Shown here in pieces: positions 25,664 through 34,418 of a stretch of DNA of 64,000 bases (position 1 is the stretch's first letter; each line of letters begins with the position of its first letter). The notes under the pieces are model-generated. The model saw only the letters and a list, made by a program, of their open reading frames with translations. It did no database searches and was not told where the DNA came from. This DNA comes from Olsenella sp. An290 (GTDB lineage Bacteria > Actinomycetota > Coriobacteriia > Coriobacteriales > Atopobiaceae), in contig NZ_NFIU01000007.1 of the NCBI RefSeq assembly GCF_002159535.1, positions 1 through 64,000 on the forward strand. Direction: 5' to 3'. The position numbers and the translations under genes were made by a program.

Positions 25664-26208
25664 AGCAGGCCCCTTTCCCAGAGCAGCTGGCCGGCCTCGT
25701 GGGCCACCTGCTCGAACGACTTGGCTCTGATGTCTATGGTGAGGTCCGCCGCCGCCTCGTAGAGCGGGCGCCGGTGGCGGTAGACCTCGGCGGCGTGCTC
25801 GGCCGTCCCCAGGTCGGGGCGACGCTCGGGGCAGCGGATCTGGCGCAGGGAGTCCTCGAGGTCTCCGTCCAGAAAGACGACCGTGCCCATCTCGTGCATG
25901 AGCGCGCAGTTCTCCGAGCGCTCCACGATCCCGCCGCCGCAGCTCACGAGCAGCGACTTGCGGGCCGCAAGGCGCCTGAGCTCGCGGGTCTCGGCGTCGC
26001 GGAACGCCGCCTCGCCGTCCTCGGCGAAGGCGCGCGCGACGGACTTGCCGAGCGCCCGCTCGACGAGACGGTCGGTGTCGACGTGGGGGCGGTGGAAGAG
26101 GCTCCCGAGGTTGCGGGCGAGCGTCGACTTGCCCGCCCCGAGAAACCCCACGAAGAAGAGGTGGTCGCACCCCTCGTGAACGACGTATCCCCCGCCCTGC
26201 GCCTGCAC
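25660..26208 (-). CDS. aroK: Shikimate kinase AroK
   Basis: Shikimate kinase phosphorylates shikimate at the 3-OH. The 182-residue product shows the P-loop GFLGAGKSTLA, the substrate Asp in HVDTDRLVE, GEAAFRDAE for the usual GE..FR block, SCGGGIVER, and ERRPDLG at the lid. A GTG at 26208 is chosen because GGGGGAGG lies a few bases upstream; the open frame also reaches a GTG at 26238. A TAGAAT -10 is at 26240-26245. It is coupled to the AroB-like gene, which implies the two products act together or share a history. Confidence 0.9.
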   Translation of the reverse strand: MQAQGGGYVVHEGCDHLFFVGFLGAGKSTLARNLGSLFHRPHVDTDRLVERALGKSVARAFAEDGEAAFRDAETRELRRLAARKSLLVSCGGGIVERSENCALMHEMGTVVFLDGDLEDSLRQIRCPERRPDLGTAEHAAEVYRHRRPLYEAAADLTIDIRAKSFEQVAHEAGQLLWERGLL

Positions 26209-26239
26209 CGAACCTCCCCCTGAGCCTGTACCGCACACG

Positions 26240-26245
26240 ATTCTA
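26240..26245 (-). promoter_or_regulatory. -10 element of aroK
   Basis: TAGAAT on the minus strand, 31 bases before the aroK GTG, in the 58-base gap after yqeG. The -35 position (GAGGAA) matches consensus poorly. Confidence 0.35.
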
Positions 26246-26266
26246 GCAGTCTCAGGCGAAGTTTCC

Positions 26267-26773
26267 TCAGGGACGCTCGCCCCGGAAGGTGACCCCGCGC
26301 AGGGCCAGGCGCTCGAAGACGCGGAAGACGTGCGTGTACCAGAGGTCGCTTCTCGACTGCGGGCGCACGAGGACCGAGCGGACCCCGGCGAGGTTGGCCG
26401 CGAGGACGTCGGTGAAGACCTGGTCGCCGACCATGACCGTCTGCGCGGGCGTGGCGCCCAGCAGGCGCATGGCGCGCCGGAGCGCGAAGGGCGCGGGCTT
26501 CATCGCGTGGTCGACCGCGCGGACGTCAAGCTCGCGCGCGGTGCGCTCGACCTGGGTCGAGTGGAAGTTGTTTGACACGAGGCAGAGCTCGAGCCCTGCC
26601 GCGCGGGCGCGCGCGAGCCAGGCGCGCACCTCGTCCGGAGCGGCGGCGGCGTCACGCGGGACGCAGGTGTTGTCGCGGTCCAGAAGGACCAGGCGGACGC
26701 CCTCCCCCACGAGCTCGTCGACGTCAACGAGCGGGAGCGAGGCCACGTAGCGAGTGGCGGTGAGAAGTCCCAT
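26267..26773 (-). CDS. yqeG: YqeG family HAD phosphatase
   Basis: The 168-residue protein is a HAD-superfamily IIIA phosphatase. It has the nucleophile motif LLDRDNTCVP (about 30-39), CLVSNNFHS (motif II), KPAPFALRRAM (motif III Lys), and VMVGDQVFTDVLAAN (motif IV). This matches YqeG, which is often next to aroE/aroK genes; a role as phosphatidylglycerophosphatase has been shown for some relatives, but the substrate here is unknown. It starts nine bases after mltG. Confidence 0.88.
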   Translation of the reverse strand: MGLLTATRYVASLPLVDVDELVGEGVRLVLLDRDNTCVPRDAAAAPDEVRAWLARARAAGLELCLVSNNFHSTQVERTARELDVRAVDHAMKPAPFALRRAMRLLGATPAQTVMVGDQVFTDVLAANLAGVRSVLVRPQSRSDLWYTHVFRVFERLALRGVTFRGERP

Positions 26774-26781
26774 CGACGCCC

Positions 26782-28047
26782 CTACGAGTAGGCCTGCTGG
26801 TGCTGGTCGTACGTCTCGGAGAACTGCTCGGTGTCCTGCGTGATGTAGAAGTACAGGAAGCTGGTGTCCGCAGGGCTCGCGGCGGCCTCGAGCGAGGCGA
26901 GGCTCGGCGAGCAGACCGGCGTCGGCGTGAGGCCGTCGATCTTGTAGGTGTTGTAGGGGACGTCGAGCGAGTTGATCTCCTCCGCGGTCGCGGCGCGGCC
27001 AAGGTAGTAGGTGAGCGTGGCGTCGCTCTCGAGGCGCATCCCGTCGCGCAGGCGATTGTAGAAGACCGAGGCGACCTTGGGGCGCTGCTCGTCGGTCACG
27101 GCCTCGCGCTCCACGATCGACGCCATCGTGACGACGTCGTACTCGCTCAGCTCGATGCCGTAGCGCTCGGAGAGGCTCGCGGCGGCTCCCGCGAGGTCGA
27201 GCGGGGCGACCTCGGCCTGGAACTGGTCGAGCATCGCGCGGATAACCTCGTCGGCGCTCGGCTGCTCGCTCTCAAAGGAGTAGGTCTTGGGGAAGAGGAA
27301 CCCCTCGAGCGAGTCGTCGGCCGCGCCCGAGAGGAACGCGAAGTCAGAGGCGTACGTCGAGGCCTTCGCCTGGGCGAGAAACTCGTCCGCGGGGATGCCG
27401 AGCGCCTGCTCGACGGCGTCGGCCGTCTGCGAGACCGTGTAGCCCTCCGGGATCGTCACCTTGGCCGAGGCGTTGGGGCCCGTGGTGAGGAGCTCCAAGA
27501 TGACGGAGAGGTCGTCGCCCGTCGTCAGGGTGTAGCTGCCGCTCTTGAGGCTCTGCTCGGCGTTGGTGCGGCGGGCCTGGGCGAGAAACTCGCTCTTGCT
27601 CGCTATGACGCCGGCGTCGAAGAGCTCGTCGGCCACGGCGGCGGCGCCCGCCCCCTCCGGGATGGTGATGGTGACCTGGTTGCCCTTGACGACCTCCTGG
27701 GTGCCGTCGCTGGCCGGAGCGGCCGTGAGGGCCGGCACCACCACAAGGACGACGGCGGCCACCGCGGCCACGGCGAGCAGCGCCAGGACCACGAGCGGGG
27801 CGCGGCTCTTCCCGCCGCCCGGGCCGCCGCGCCTCACCGTGCGCGTGGTCGCGCGCTGGGTCGCGGCCGCCGTGCGGCCGGAGACCCGGCCGTCCCGCAG
27901 GGTCGTCCGCGGCGTCGCCCCCTTCGGGGCCGCCGGCAAAGGCGCCATCGTATCGTCGATGCTCCCGGTCTGCCCGGCGCGCGGGGCTTCGGACGCGCCC
28001 CCAAAGTGGCTGGCGCGACGGGGGTTCCTGCTGTCGGGTGTGGCCAT
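26782..28047 (-). CDS. mltG: Endolytic murein transglycosylase MltG
   Basis: MltG cleaves nascent glycan strands and sets chain length. The 421-residue protein has a basic cytoplasmic region (1-88), one membrane span (about 89-112, PLVVLALLAVAAVAAVVLVV), a LysM-like segment (VTITIPEGAGAAAVADELFD), and the YceG catalytic domain with TMASIVEREAVTDEQRPKVA, whose Glu is catalytic. VFYNRLRDGMRLESDATLTY is typical. It is in a compact alaS-ruvX-mltG-yqeG series. Confidence 0.93.
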   Translation of the reverse strand: MATPDSRNPRRASHFGGASEAPRAGQTGSIDDTMAPLPAAPKGATPRTTLRDGRVSGRTAAATQRATTRTVRRGGPGGGKSRAPLVVLALLAVAAVAAVVLVVVPALTAAPASDGTQEVVKGNQVTITIPEGAGAAAVADELFDAGVIASKSEFLAQARRTNAEQSLKSGSYTLTTGDDLSVILELLTTGPNASAKVTIPEGYTVSQTADAVEQALGIPADEFLAQAKASTYASDFAFLSGAADDSLEGFLFPKTYSFESEQPSADEVIRAMLDQFQAEVAPLDLAGAAASLSERYGIELSEYDVVTMASIVEREAVTDEQRPKVASVFYNRLRDGMRLESDATLTYYLGRAATAEEINSLDVPYNTYKIDGLTPTPVCSPSLASLEAAASPADTSFLYFYITQDTEQFSETYDQHQQAYS

Positions 28048-28056
28048 GTTGCCCTC

Positions 28057-28470
28057 TCAGGTATGCCTGGCGTCGAGCCAGGACTGCAAGAACAGGCTCG
28101 CGGCGACCATGTCGACCTTGCCGCGCATGGAGCGCTCGCTGAGCCCCTGTTCTCTCAGGATACGCTTGGCCTCGGCCGAGGAGAGCCGCTCGTCGGCAAA
28201 CTCCAACGGAAGTCCGCAGTTTGCCGCTATCGATTCAGCCTGCTTCTTGATACGCTCGGCCTGAGGGCCGTCCTCCCCTGCCAGCGTCTGGGGCCGCCCG
28301 GCGAGAAGAACCTCGGGCTCCCAGTCCTCAAGGACGCGGCGGAAGCTCCGCGCGTGGGCCATGACCTCGGCCGCGGGGAGCACGCAGACCGGCGAGGCCA
28401 CGCGCGCGTCGGGGTCGCTCACCGCGATCCCGACGCGCACCTCGCCGATGTCGAGCGCGAGGACCCGCAC
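28057..28470 (-). CDS. ruvX: RuvX/YqgF Holliday-junction resolvase-like nuclease
   Basis: The 137-residue RNase H-fold protein starts MRVLALDIGEVRVGIAVSDP, with the first catalytic Asp in ALDIG. It continues with LAGRPQTLAGEDGPQ and FADERLSSAEA and ends with VDMVAASLFLQSWLD (final Asp). YqgF is linked to pre-16S rRNA processing. The GTG start overlaps the alaS stop by one base (TAGTG), and the long in-frame extension upstream is alaS in another frame. Confidence 0.92.
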   Translation of the reverse strand: MRVLALDIGEVRVGIAVSDPDARVASPVCVLPAAEVMAHARSFRRVLEDWEPEVLLAGRPQTLAGEDGPQAERIKKQAESIAANCGLPLEFADERLSSAEAKRILREQGLSERSMRGKVDMVAASLFLQSWLDARHT

Positions 28471-31130
28471 TAGATGCCGAGCGCCGCGCGGGCGGCGTCG
28501 AGGGCCGCGTCGATGCCGGAGGGGTCGGAGCCGCCGGCCTGGGCCATGGCGGGCTTGCCGCCGCCGCGGCCGCCCACGAGGCCCGCGATGTCCTTGATGA
28601 TGGCGCCGGCCGCAAAGCCATGCTCGACCGCGCCGTCGGTGCCGCCGGCGAGCAGGGCGACCTTGCCGTCGGAGGTGGCCGAGGCAATCACGCAGGCGAC
28701 GGGCTCGCCGCCCGCGGCGTCGCGGATGCCGTCCCAGGCGGAGCGCATCTCCTTGCCGGAGAGGCCGTCGAGCCGCGCGACGACGACCTTGTAGCCGTCG
28801 AGCTGGACCGCGCCCTTGTAGGCATCGGCGACCTTGCCGGCGCCGGCACCGGTCGTGGCGGCCTCGAGGGCCTTGCGCGTCTCGCGGAGCTCCGACTGCA
28901 GCGCCTCGACGCGCGCCGCCACGTCGTCCGGGCGGCACTTGAGCTCGCGGGCCACCTCGTCGAGGGCAAGCAGCCGCTCGTCGACGTACTCGATCGCGCC
29001 CATCGAGGTCACGGCCTCGATGCGGCGGGCGTTGGAGCCCACAGAGCCCTCGGAGACGATCTTGAAGAGGCCGAGGTCGGCGGTGTTCCTCGCGTGCGTG
29101 CCGCCGCAGAGCTCGCGCGAGAAGGGCGTCTCGGACTCGCCGGTGGAGACCACGCGCACCACGTCGCCGTACTTCTCGCCAAAGAGGGCGACGGCGCCGG
29201 AGGCCTTGGCCTCGTCGATGCCCATGACGCGGGTGACGATGGGCTCGGCGGCAAAGATCTCGGCGTTGACCATGCCCTCGATGCGGGCGAGCTCGTCGGC
29301 CGTCACGGCCTCGAAGTGCGTGAAGTCAAAGCGCAGGCGGTCGGGGGCCACGAGGGAGCCGGCCTGGCTCACGTGCTCGCCGAGGACCTTCTTGAGGGCG
29401 GCGTCGAGCAGGTGCGTGGCGGTGTGGTTGCGACGGATGAGCTCGCGGCGGCCGGCGTCGATCGTCGCCGTGACGGCGTCGCCCACGCAGAGCGCGCCCT
29501 CCTCGACGGTGCCCACGTGCACGGAGAGCCCGCCCTTGGCCCGGGTGTCCGTCACGTGGAAAAGTGCCTGTCCCTTTTCCACGCGGCCGGTGTCGCCGAC
29601 CTGGCCGCCCATCTCGGCGTAGAACGGCGTGACGTCGAGGACCACCTCGACCTCGTCGCCCTTCTCGGCGCGCTCCACCTGCTCGCCGCCCGCCACGATC
29701 GCGAGCACGCGCGCGGCGGCCTCGTTCTGCTCGTAGCCGCAGAACTCCGTCGCCGGCAGCTGGTCGGAGAGCGCGGTCCAGACGTCGTTGAAGGTGCCCC
29801 AGGCGTCGCGGTTGGCGCTCGCGCGGGCGCGCTCGCGCTGCTCGGTCATGCAGGCGTCGAAGGCGTCCATGTCAACGGCCACGCCGCGGGCCTCGCAGAT
29901 CTCGCGGGTGAGGTCGATGGGGAAGCCGTAGGTGTCGTGCAGCTTGAAGGCAACCTCGCCGGGCAGCTCCGCGCCCTCGGCGAGCGCGTCGAGCTCGGCG
30001 GCCAGGCTCTCCTCGCCCGCGTCGAGCGTGGCGCCGAAGCGCTCCTCCTCGGCGCGCACGATGCCGTCGATGAGCGCGTGACTCTCCTGGATGGCCGGGT
30101 AGTTTCCGCCCATGAGCTCGCAGATCTTGTCGACGTAGGCGCCCAGGAACGAGCCCTCGATGCCCATGAGGCGGCCGTGGTAGACCGCACGGCGCAGGAG
30201 CCGTCGCAGCACGTAGCCGCGGCCCTCGTTGCCCGGCAGGATGCCGTCGCCGATCATGAACGTGACGGCGCGGGCGTGGTCGGCAACGATCCGGAGGGAG
30301 CGGTCATGGGCGGCGTCGGTGCCGTAGGCGTGGCCAGAGAGGCCCTCCCCCACCGCGATGAGGCCCCGCAGGAGGTCGCCGTCGTAGTTGGTGCCCTTGT
30401 GCTGCATGATCGCCGCGATGCGCTCGAGGCCCATGCCGGTGTCGATGTTGCGGTGCGGCAGCTCCGGCATGGAGCCGTCCTCCTGGCGGTCGTACTGAGT
30501 GAAGACGAGGTTCCAGAACTCGAGGTAGCGGTCGCAGTCGTCGCAGCCGGGGCCGCAGTGCTCGCCGCCGCAGCCGAACTCCTCGCCCTGGTCGAAGTAG
30601 ATCTCCGAGCACGGGCCGCAGGGCCCGGTGGGGCCGGCGGCCCAGAAGTTGTCCTTCTCGCCGAGGCGGGAGATGTGGTCGTAGGGGACGCCCTGGGCGT
30701 GCCAGAGCTCGATGGCCTCGTCGTCGTCCTCGAAGACGGTCATGTAGAGGCGCTCGGGCGGAAGGCCCAGGTGCTCGGGGCTCGTGATGAAGTCGTAGGC
30801 CCAGGCGATGGCGTCGGCCTTGGAGTAGCCGCCAAAGGAGAAGTTGCCGAGCATCTCGAAGAACGAGAGGTGCGTGGCGTCGCCGATGTTGTCGATGTCG
30901 TTGGTGCGCAGGCACTTCTGGCAGGAGCAGGCGCCGATCTCGGCCATGGTCTTGGTGCCCTGGTAGTACTCCTTGAACTGGTTCATGCCGGCGTTGGTGA
31001 GCAGAAGCGACGGGTCGTCGGGCACGAGCGACGAGGACGGGTAGAGCTTGCAGCCCTTGGCCTCGAAGAAGCGCAGGAAGTCCTCGCGGATCTCGGCGGT
31101 GGTCATGGTCTTGTAGTCAGCGGCGCTCAT
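28470..31130 (-). CDS. alaS: Alanyl-tRNA synthetase AlaS
   Basis: The 886-residue enzyme has the class II catalytic domain (IREDFLRFFEAKGC, MNQFKEYYQGTKT, FFEMLGNFSFGGYSK), the tRNA-recognition region, the editing domain with RNHTATHLLDAALKKVLGEHV and ELCGGTHARNTADLG (zinc ligands), and a C-Ala domain ending GGGKPAMAQAGGSDPSGIDAAL. Length is standard. A TATACT -10 (31171-31176) and a short leader hairpin (AGTCGG/CCGACT) lie upstream. It leads ruvX and mltG. Confidence 0.97.
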   Translation of the reverse strand: MSAADYKTMTTAEIREDFLRFFEAKGCKLYPSSSLVPDDPSLLLTNAGMNQFKEYYQGTKTMAEIGACSCQKCLRTNDIDNIGDATHLSFFEMLGNFSFGGYSKADAIAWAYDFITSPEHLGLPPERLYMTVFEDDDEAIELWHAQGVPYDHISRLGEKDNFWAAGPTGPCGPCSEIYFDQGEEFGCGGEHCGPGCDDCDRYLEFWNLVFTQYDRQEDGSMPELPHRNIDTGMGLERIAAIMQHKGTNYDGDLLRGLIAVGEGLSGHAYGTDAAHDRSLRIVADHARAVTFMIGDGILPGNEGRGYVLRRLLRRAVYHGRLMGIEGSFLGAYVDKICELMGGNYPAIQESHALIDGIVRAEEERFGATLDAGEESLAAELDALAEGAELPGEVAFKLHDTYGFPIDLTREICEARGVAVDMDAFDACMTEQRERARASANRDAWGTFNDVWTALSDQLPATEFCGYEQNEAAARVLAIVAGGEQVERAEKGDEVEVVLDVTPFYAEMGGQVGDTGRVEKGQALFHVTDTRAKGGLSVHVGTVEEGALCVGDAVTATIDAGRRELIRRNHTATHLLDAALKKVLGEHVSQAGSLVAPDRLRFDFTHFEAVTADELARIEGMVNAEIFAAEPIVTRVMGIDEAKASGAVALFGEKYGDVVRVVSTGESETPFSRELCGGTHARNTADLGLFKIVSEGSVGSNARRIEAVTSMGAIEYVDERLLALDEVARELKCRPDDVAARVEALQSELRETRKALEAATTGAGAGKVADAYKGAVQLDGYKVVVARLDGLSGKEMRSAWDGIRDAAGGEPVACVIASATSDGKVALLAGGTDGAVEHGFAAGAIIKDIAGLVGGRGGGKPAMAQAGGSDPSGIDAALDAARAALGI

Positions 31131-31143
31131 ATGTCTCCCTCAG

Positions 31144-31176
31144 TCGGGTCCCTGGCGATTCAACCGACTTAGTATA
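31144..31176 (-). promoter_or_regulatory. alaS promoter -10 and leader hairpin
   Basis: TATACT reads at 31171-31176. Immediately downstream, AGTCGG and CCGACT (plus strand 31142-31147 and 31165-31170 area) can pair around a 16-base loop just before the ribosome site. There is no T-box signature. The -35 is weak. Confidence 0.35.
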
Positions 31177-31277
31177 GCGCGAGCGCCCCGCGACGCGGGA
31201 AGGGAGACGCTTTTCACCATCGCACGTCAATGAAAGCCCCTAGGGCACGGGACCGGGGCCGGGGGCAGGGGCCCGCC

Positions 31278-32570
31278 TCAGGGCTGGGACGGGGCGTCCT
31301 CCTTCTTCTCGCCGGCCGGCTCCCCCTCGGGCGCGCTGTGCAGGCGCGAGAGGCCCGCGAGCAGGCGGGAGCGCTCGATGAAGGTGTCGTCATCGAGGGC
31401 GTCGAAGGTCGGCTGCGGGCGACCGTCGGCGTCGTTGAAGGGGGTGCTGCCAAAGAGCGCGCCCTCCGCCGAGACGAGCTGGCGGCCGGTGCGGGTCTCG
31501 AAGTAGTAGACGAAGAGCCCCCTGATCGCCGCCGTGAGCGGAACCGCGAGCACCATGCCCACGGCGCCGCCCAGGCAGCCGCCGATGATGATGCCCACGA
31601 GCGAGAGCGCCGGGTGGATCTTCACCGCCGAGCGCATGACGAGCGGCGAGAGCACGTTGTCGGTGACGTTTTGCGCCACCACCGTGACCACGAGCGTCCA
31701 GAACGCGCAGGCCGGGCTCACAAAGAGGCCCAAAAGGACCGCGGAGACCGAGGAGAGCATGGGGCCCACCACGGGGACGAAGTGCAGCACGAAGGTGGCG
31801 ATGCCGAGAAGCCCGGCGTAGGGGTGGCCGAGCAGCGCGAGGCCGGCCGCCACCATGAGGCCGTTGGCGAGCGACGTGATGAGGGTCCCGCGCATGTAGC
31901 CGCCCGTGGAGCGCGAGAGCACGGCGAGGGTGAGGATCATCCCCTCGTCGTAGTCGGGGCCCGCTATGACGGCGAGCTCGCGCATGATCTTGGGATAGTC
32001 GAGTGCGAGCCAGTACGCAAGGACCAGGCCGAGAAACACCGTCACGAAGTGGCCCGCCACGTCGGCGAGACCGCCGGCGAGGCCCGTCGAGAGCGTTCGG
32101 GCAAGGTCGGAGGCCACCTGGGTCCCGGCGGAGGTGAGCATCTCGACCACCGCGTTGACGGCCTCCTGGACGCCCGCGTTGCGCGAGTTGCCGAACGTGT
32201 CCCAGAAGGTGGAGAGGGCGTCCTGGAGCTGGCTCACGTAGCCGGGGACGCTGCGCAGAAGCGACAGCAGCTCGCCCACGACCGGCCCCATGAACAGCGC
32301 GACGAGCGCGATCACCGCCGCGACGACGGCGAGCAGGGCCGCGAGCGCGGCAAGGCCGCGCGGGACGCGGCGCTCCTCGAGGCGGTTCACCACGGGGCTG
32401 CACACAAAGCCGACGATGGTGCCCACGAGCAGGAGCTCGACGGCCTGGCCCACGAGCGCGAGCCCGCGCACCGCCAGCACGAAGAGCACGACGGCGCCCA
32501 CGAGCGCCCACGCGACCACCAGGCGCAGGCGCCACTTCTCGAGGCGGGCCGCCTGAGGCTTCTCTGACAT
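31278..32570 (-). CDS. AI-2E family (TqsA/PerM-like) transporter
   Basis: This 430-residue polytopic membrane protein has about seven to eight spans, a periplasmic coiled segment (about 115-175) and the family's C-terminal core: LALLGHPYAGLLGIATFVLHFVP, then QNVTDNVLSPLVM and IIIGGCLGGAVGMVLAVP. The name is historical; members move varied small molecules or cations. The ATG at 32570 has AGGTAGG upstream, so the long open frame beyond is not part of it. It is the last gene of the sigB-type operon, so it may be part of the stress regulon. Confidence 0.88.
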   Translation of the reverse strand: MSEKPQAARLEKWRLRLVVAWALVGAVVLFVLAVRGLALVGQAVELLLVGTIVGFVCSPVVNRLEERRVPRGLAALAALLAVVAAVIALVALFMGPVVGELLSLLRSVPGYVSQLQDALSTFWDTFGNSRNAGVQEAVNAVVEMLTSAGTQVASDLARTLSTGLAGGLADVAGHFVTVFLGLVLAYWLALDYPKIMRELAVIAGPDYDEGMILTLAVLSRSTGGYMRGTLITSLANGLMVAAGLALLGHPYAGLLGIATFVLHFVPVVGPMLSSVSAVLLGLFVSPACAFWTLVVTVVAQNVTDNVLSPLVMRSAVKIHPALSLVGIIIGGCLGGAVGMVLAVPLTAAIRGLFVYYFETRTGRQLVSAEGALFGSTPFNDADGRPQPTFDALDDDTFIERSRLLAGLSRLHSAPEGEPAGEKKEDAPSQP

Positions 32571-32610
32571 CTGCCTACCTTCCCGGGGCGGCCTGCGCCG
32601 CGCCCTCAGC

Positions 32611-33435
32611 TCACGACGCGAGGCCGTCGGGCTCGATCTTGTCCTGGATGCGCCGGAGCGTGCGACGGAGCAGGCGCGAGACCTGCACCTGCGAGATTCC
32701 CAGACGCTCGGCGATCTCCACCTGCGTGAGGCCCTCGGTGAAGCGCATGCGGATGACGTCGCGCTCGCGCGGCGAGAAGTCCTGGATGGCCTGCTCGAGC
32801 ACCATGCGGTCGTCCGAGGACGCGAGGTCGGCGTCCTCGGTGGCGTAGTGGTCGATGACCGCGGGGGCCTCGTCGTCGTCCCCCGACCCGCCGCCCTCGA
32901 GCGGCACCGAGCTGTAGGCGCTCGAGGACTCCATGGCCTCGAGGACCTCGTCGACGGTAGAGCCCAGGTACTCGGCGATCTCGGCCACCGAGGGGCTGCG
33001 CTGCAGGCGGTTGGTGAGCTCGTCGGTGGCCTGGTTGACCTTGGCGGAGAGCTCCTGGAGGCGCCGCGGCACGCGGACGCTCCAGCCCTTGTCGCGGAAG
33101 TGGCGCTTGATCTCGCCCATGATCGTGGGCGTGGCGTAGGTGGTGAACTCAAGCCCCCGGGACGGGTCGAAGCGGTCGATCGCCTTGATGAGGCCGATCG
33201 TCCCCACCTGGACGAGGTCGTCGATGGACTCGCCGCGGTTCTTGAACTTGGAGGCGAGGAAGCGCACGAGGTTGAGGTGGTTCACGATGAGCTGGTCGCG
33301 CGCCTCGGCGTCGCCCTGCTCCTTGAAGCGCCGGAAGAGCTCGCGGGTGCGGTCCTTGTCCCAGGCCGCACGCCCCGAGGACGCCCGGCGGGCCGCGCGG
33401 GCGGCGGCGCGCTCGGGGGAGCCGCTACTCGTCAT
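32611..33435 (-). CDS. SigB/SigF-type RNA polymerase sigma factor
   Basis: The 274-residue group 3 sigma factor has region 2 (DQLIVNHLNLVRFLASKF, DDLVQVGTIGLIKAIDRFDP, FTTYATPTIMGEIKRHFRDKGW), region 3 (SVRVPRRLQEL) and region 4 with a helix-turn-helix (LTQVEIAERLGISQVQVSRLL). This composition is that of the SigB/SigF/SigG stress-and-development class. Its ATG (33435) overlaps the end of the anti-sigma-like gene by 11 bases, as is usual for partner pairs. No anti-anti-sigma (RsbV) gene is in the window. Confidence 0.93.
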   Translation of the reverse strand: MTSSGSPERAAARAARRASSGRAAWDKDRTRELFRRFKEQGDAEARDQLIVNHLNLVRFLASKFKNRGESIDDLVQVGTIGLIKAIDRFDPSRGLEFTTYATPTIMGEIKRHFRDKGWSVRVPRRLQELSAKVNQATDELTNRLQRSPSVAEIAEYLGSTVDEVLEAMESSSAYSSVPLEGGGSGDDDEAPAVIDHYATEDADLASSDDRMVLEQAIQDFSPRERDVIRMRFTEGLTQVEIAERLGISQVQVSRLLRRTLRRIQDKIEPDGLAS

Positions 33436-33793
33436 CTGGCGCACCCGCCCGCTTCTCAAGGTGCAGGCGACGCCCGTCCTCGGAGACCTGGAACACGTCG
33501 CAGACGGCCCCGAGCAGGACCTCCACGAGGTCGATCGAGGCGTCCTCGGGCTCGGCCTCGCCGAGCGCGAATTCCATCGCCATCCCCGCGCCCGAGAGCG
33601 TAAAGGCCACCTCGACGGCAGACGGCGCCGTGGCGCACGCGTAGACGAAGCCCTCCTCGGCGATCATGTGGACGTCCTCGACGTCGTCCACGGACATGTC
33701 ACAGCACACGGCGAGCGTAGACGCCATCATCCGCACGGAACGCGCGAACCCTGGCTCGGCGGGGACGCTCAGCGTGACGTTCTTCTCGCTCAT
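33425..33793 (-). CDS. RsbW-like anti-sigma factor (GHKL fold, degenerate)
   Basis: The 122-residue protein sits directly in front of, and overlaps, the sigma gene, so an anti-sigma role is likely. MTLSVPAEP-like N-terminus, FARSVRMMASTLA and DDVEDVHMIAEEGFVYACATA (35-57) align with the RsbW/SpoIIAB start and N-box. The N-box Asn that binds Mg-ATP is not present, and the G1/G2 glycine boxes (DxGxG, GxG) cannot be seen. Kinase activity is therefore doubtful. It overlaps the DUF948 gene by four bases. Confidence 0.68.
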   Translation of the reverse strand: MSEKNVTLSVPAEPGFARSVRMMASTLAVCCDMSVDDVEDVHMIAEEGFVYACATAPSAVEVAFTLSGAGMAMEFALGEAEPEDASIDLVEVLLGAVCDVFQVSEDGRRLHLEKRAGAPDDE

Positions 33794-34359
33794 TGGTGCT
33801 CCTTGGTCGGGGCGGCGTCCGCCTGGACGTCGTCGGTCTGGTTGGACGGGGCGTCTGCGGGCGCGGCGACCTCGGTGTAGTCGACGTAGCGGCAGGGGGC
33901 CTCCTCGCGGGGCGCGGGCTCGGCGGAGACCTCGCCCTCGAGCTTGGCGGAGGGGGCGGGCGGGCGCGACCCCGTGATGCGGGAGACCACGCTCGCCACG
34001 CCGGAGACGGCGCTCTCGGCCGCGTGGCTCACGGCACCGGTCACGCTCGAGGCCGCCCCGGAGACCGAGGAGACGTCCTCGAGGATGGCGTTCAGGCTGC
34101 CGAGGGAGGCGTCGGCCGCGTCAAGGGTGCCGCCCGCCTTCCTGAGCAGCGGCGTGACCTCCTTGACGGCGGGCTCGAGCTCGTCGGCCATGCCGTCGAG
34201 CTTGGCCACGACGGGCTGTGCCTGCTCGATGACCTCCTGGGCGGAGGCGGTGAGGCGCTCCGCGTCGCGGCGGGCGTGGCGCAGCGTGACGGCAAGCTCG
34301 ACGACGGCCCACACGGCCGCGACGACAAGGATCAGGACAGCGATGTCAAGGTAGCTCAT
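33790..34359 (-). CDS. DUF948-type membrane-anchored protein
   Basis: The 189-residue protein has an N-terminal membrane span (YLDIAVLILVVAAVWAVVEL, about 3-22), a helical region of heptad-like repeats (25-125) and a Pro/Ala/Asp-rich tail. This matches the DUF948 layout, found in stress-induced proteins. It opens the operon with the RsbW-like and SigB-type genes and overlaps the former by four bases (ATGA). A GGGTAGAAT -10 lies at about 34416-34424 inside the end of rarA; GGGTA is the SigB-class -10, so autoregulation is possible but the -35 is not seen. Confidence 0.72.
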   Translation of the reverse strand: MSYLDIAVLILVVAAVWAVVELAVTLRHARRDAERLTASAQEVIEQAQPVVAKLDGMADELEPAVKEVTPLLRKAGGTLDAADASLGSLNAILEDVSSVSGAASSVTGAVSHAAESAVSGVASVVSRITGSRPPAPSAKLEGEVSAEPAPREEAPCRYVDYTEVAAPADAPSNQTDDVQADAAPTKEHQ

Positions 34360-34418
34360 GGCGCCCTCCTCAGGCGTGGCGTTTCTGGAGCGGGGCGCGG
34401 GGCCCGACTCCCCTCATT

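Noticed and set aside
31131-31277. T-box riboswitch before alaS
   Set aside because: The gap is only about 150 bases and lacks the conserved T-box sequence and terminator/antiterminator pair.
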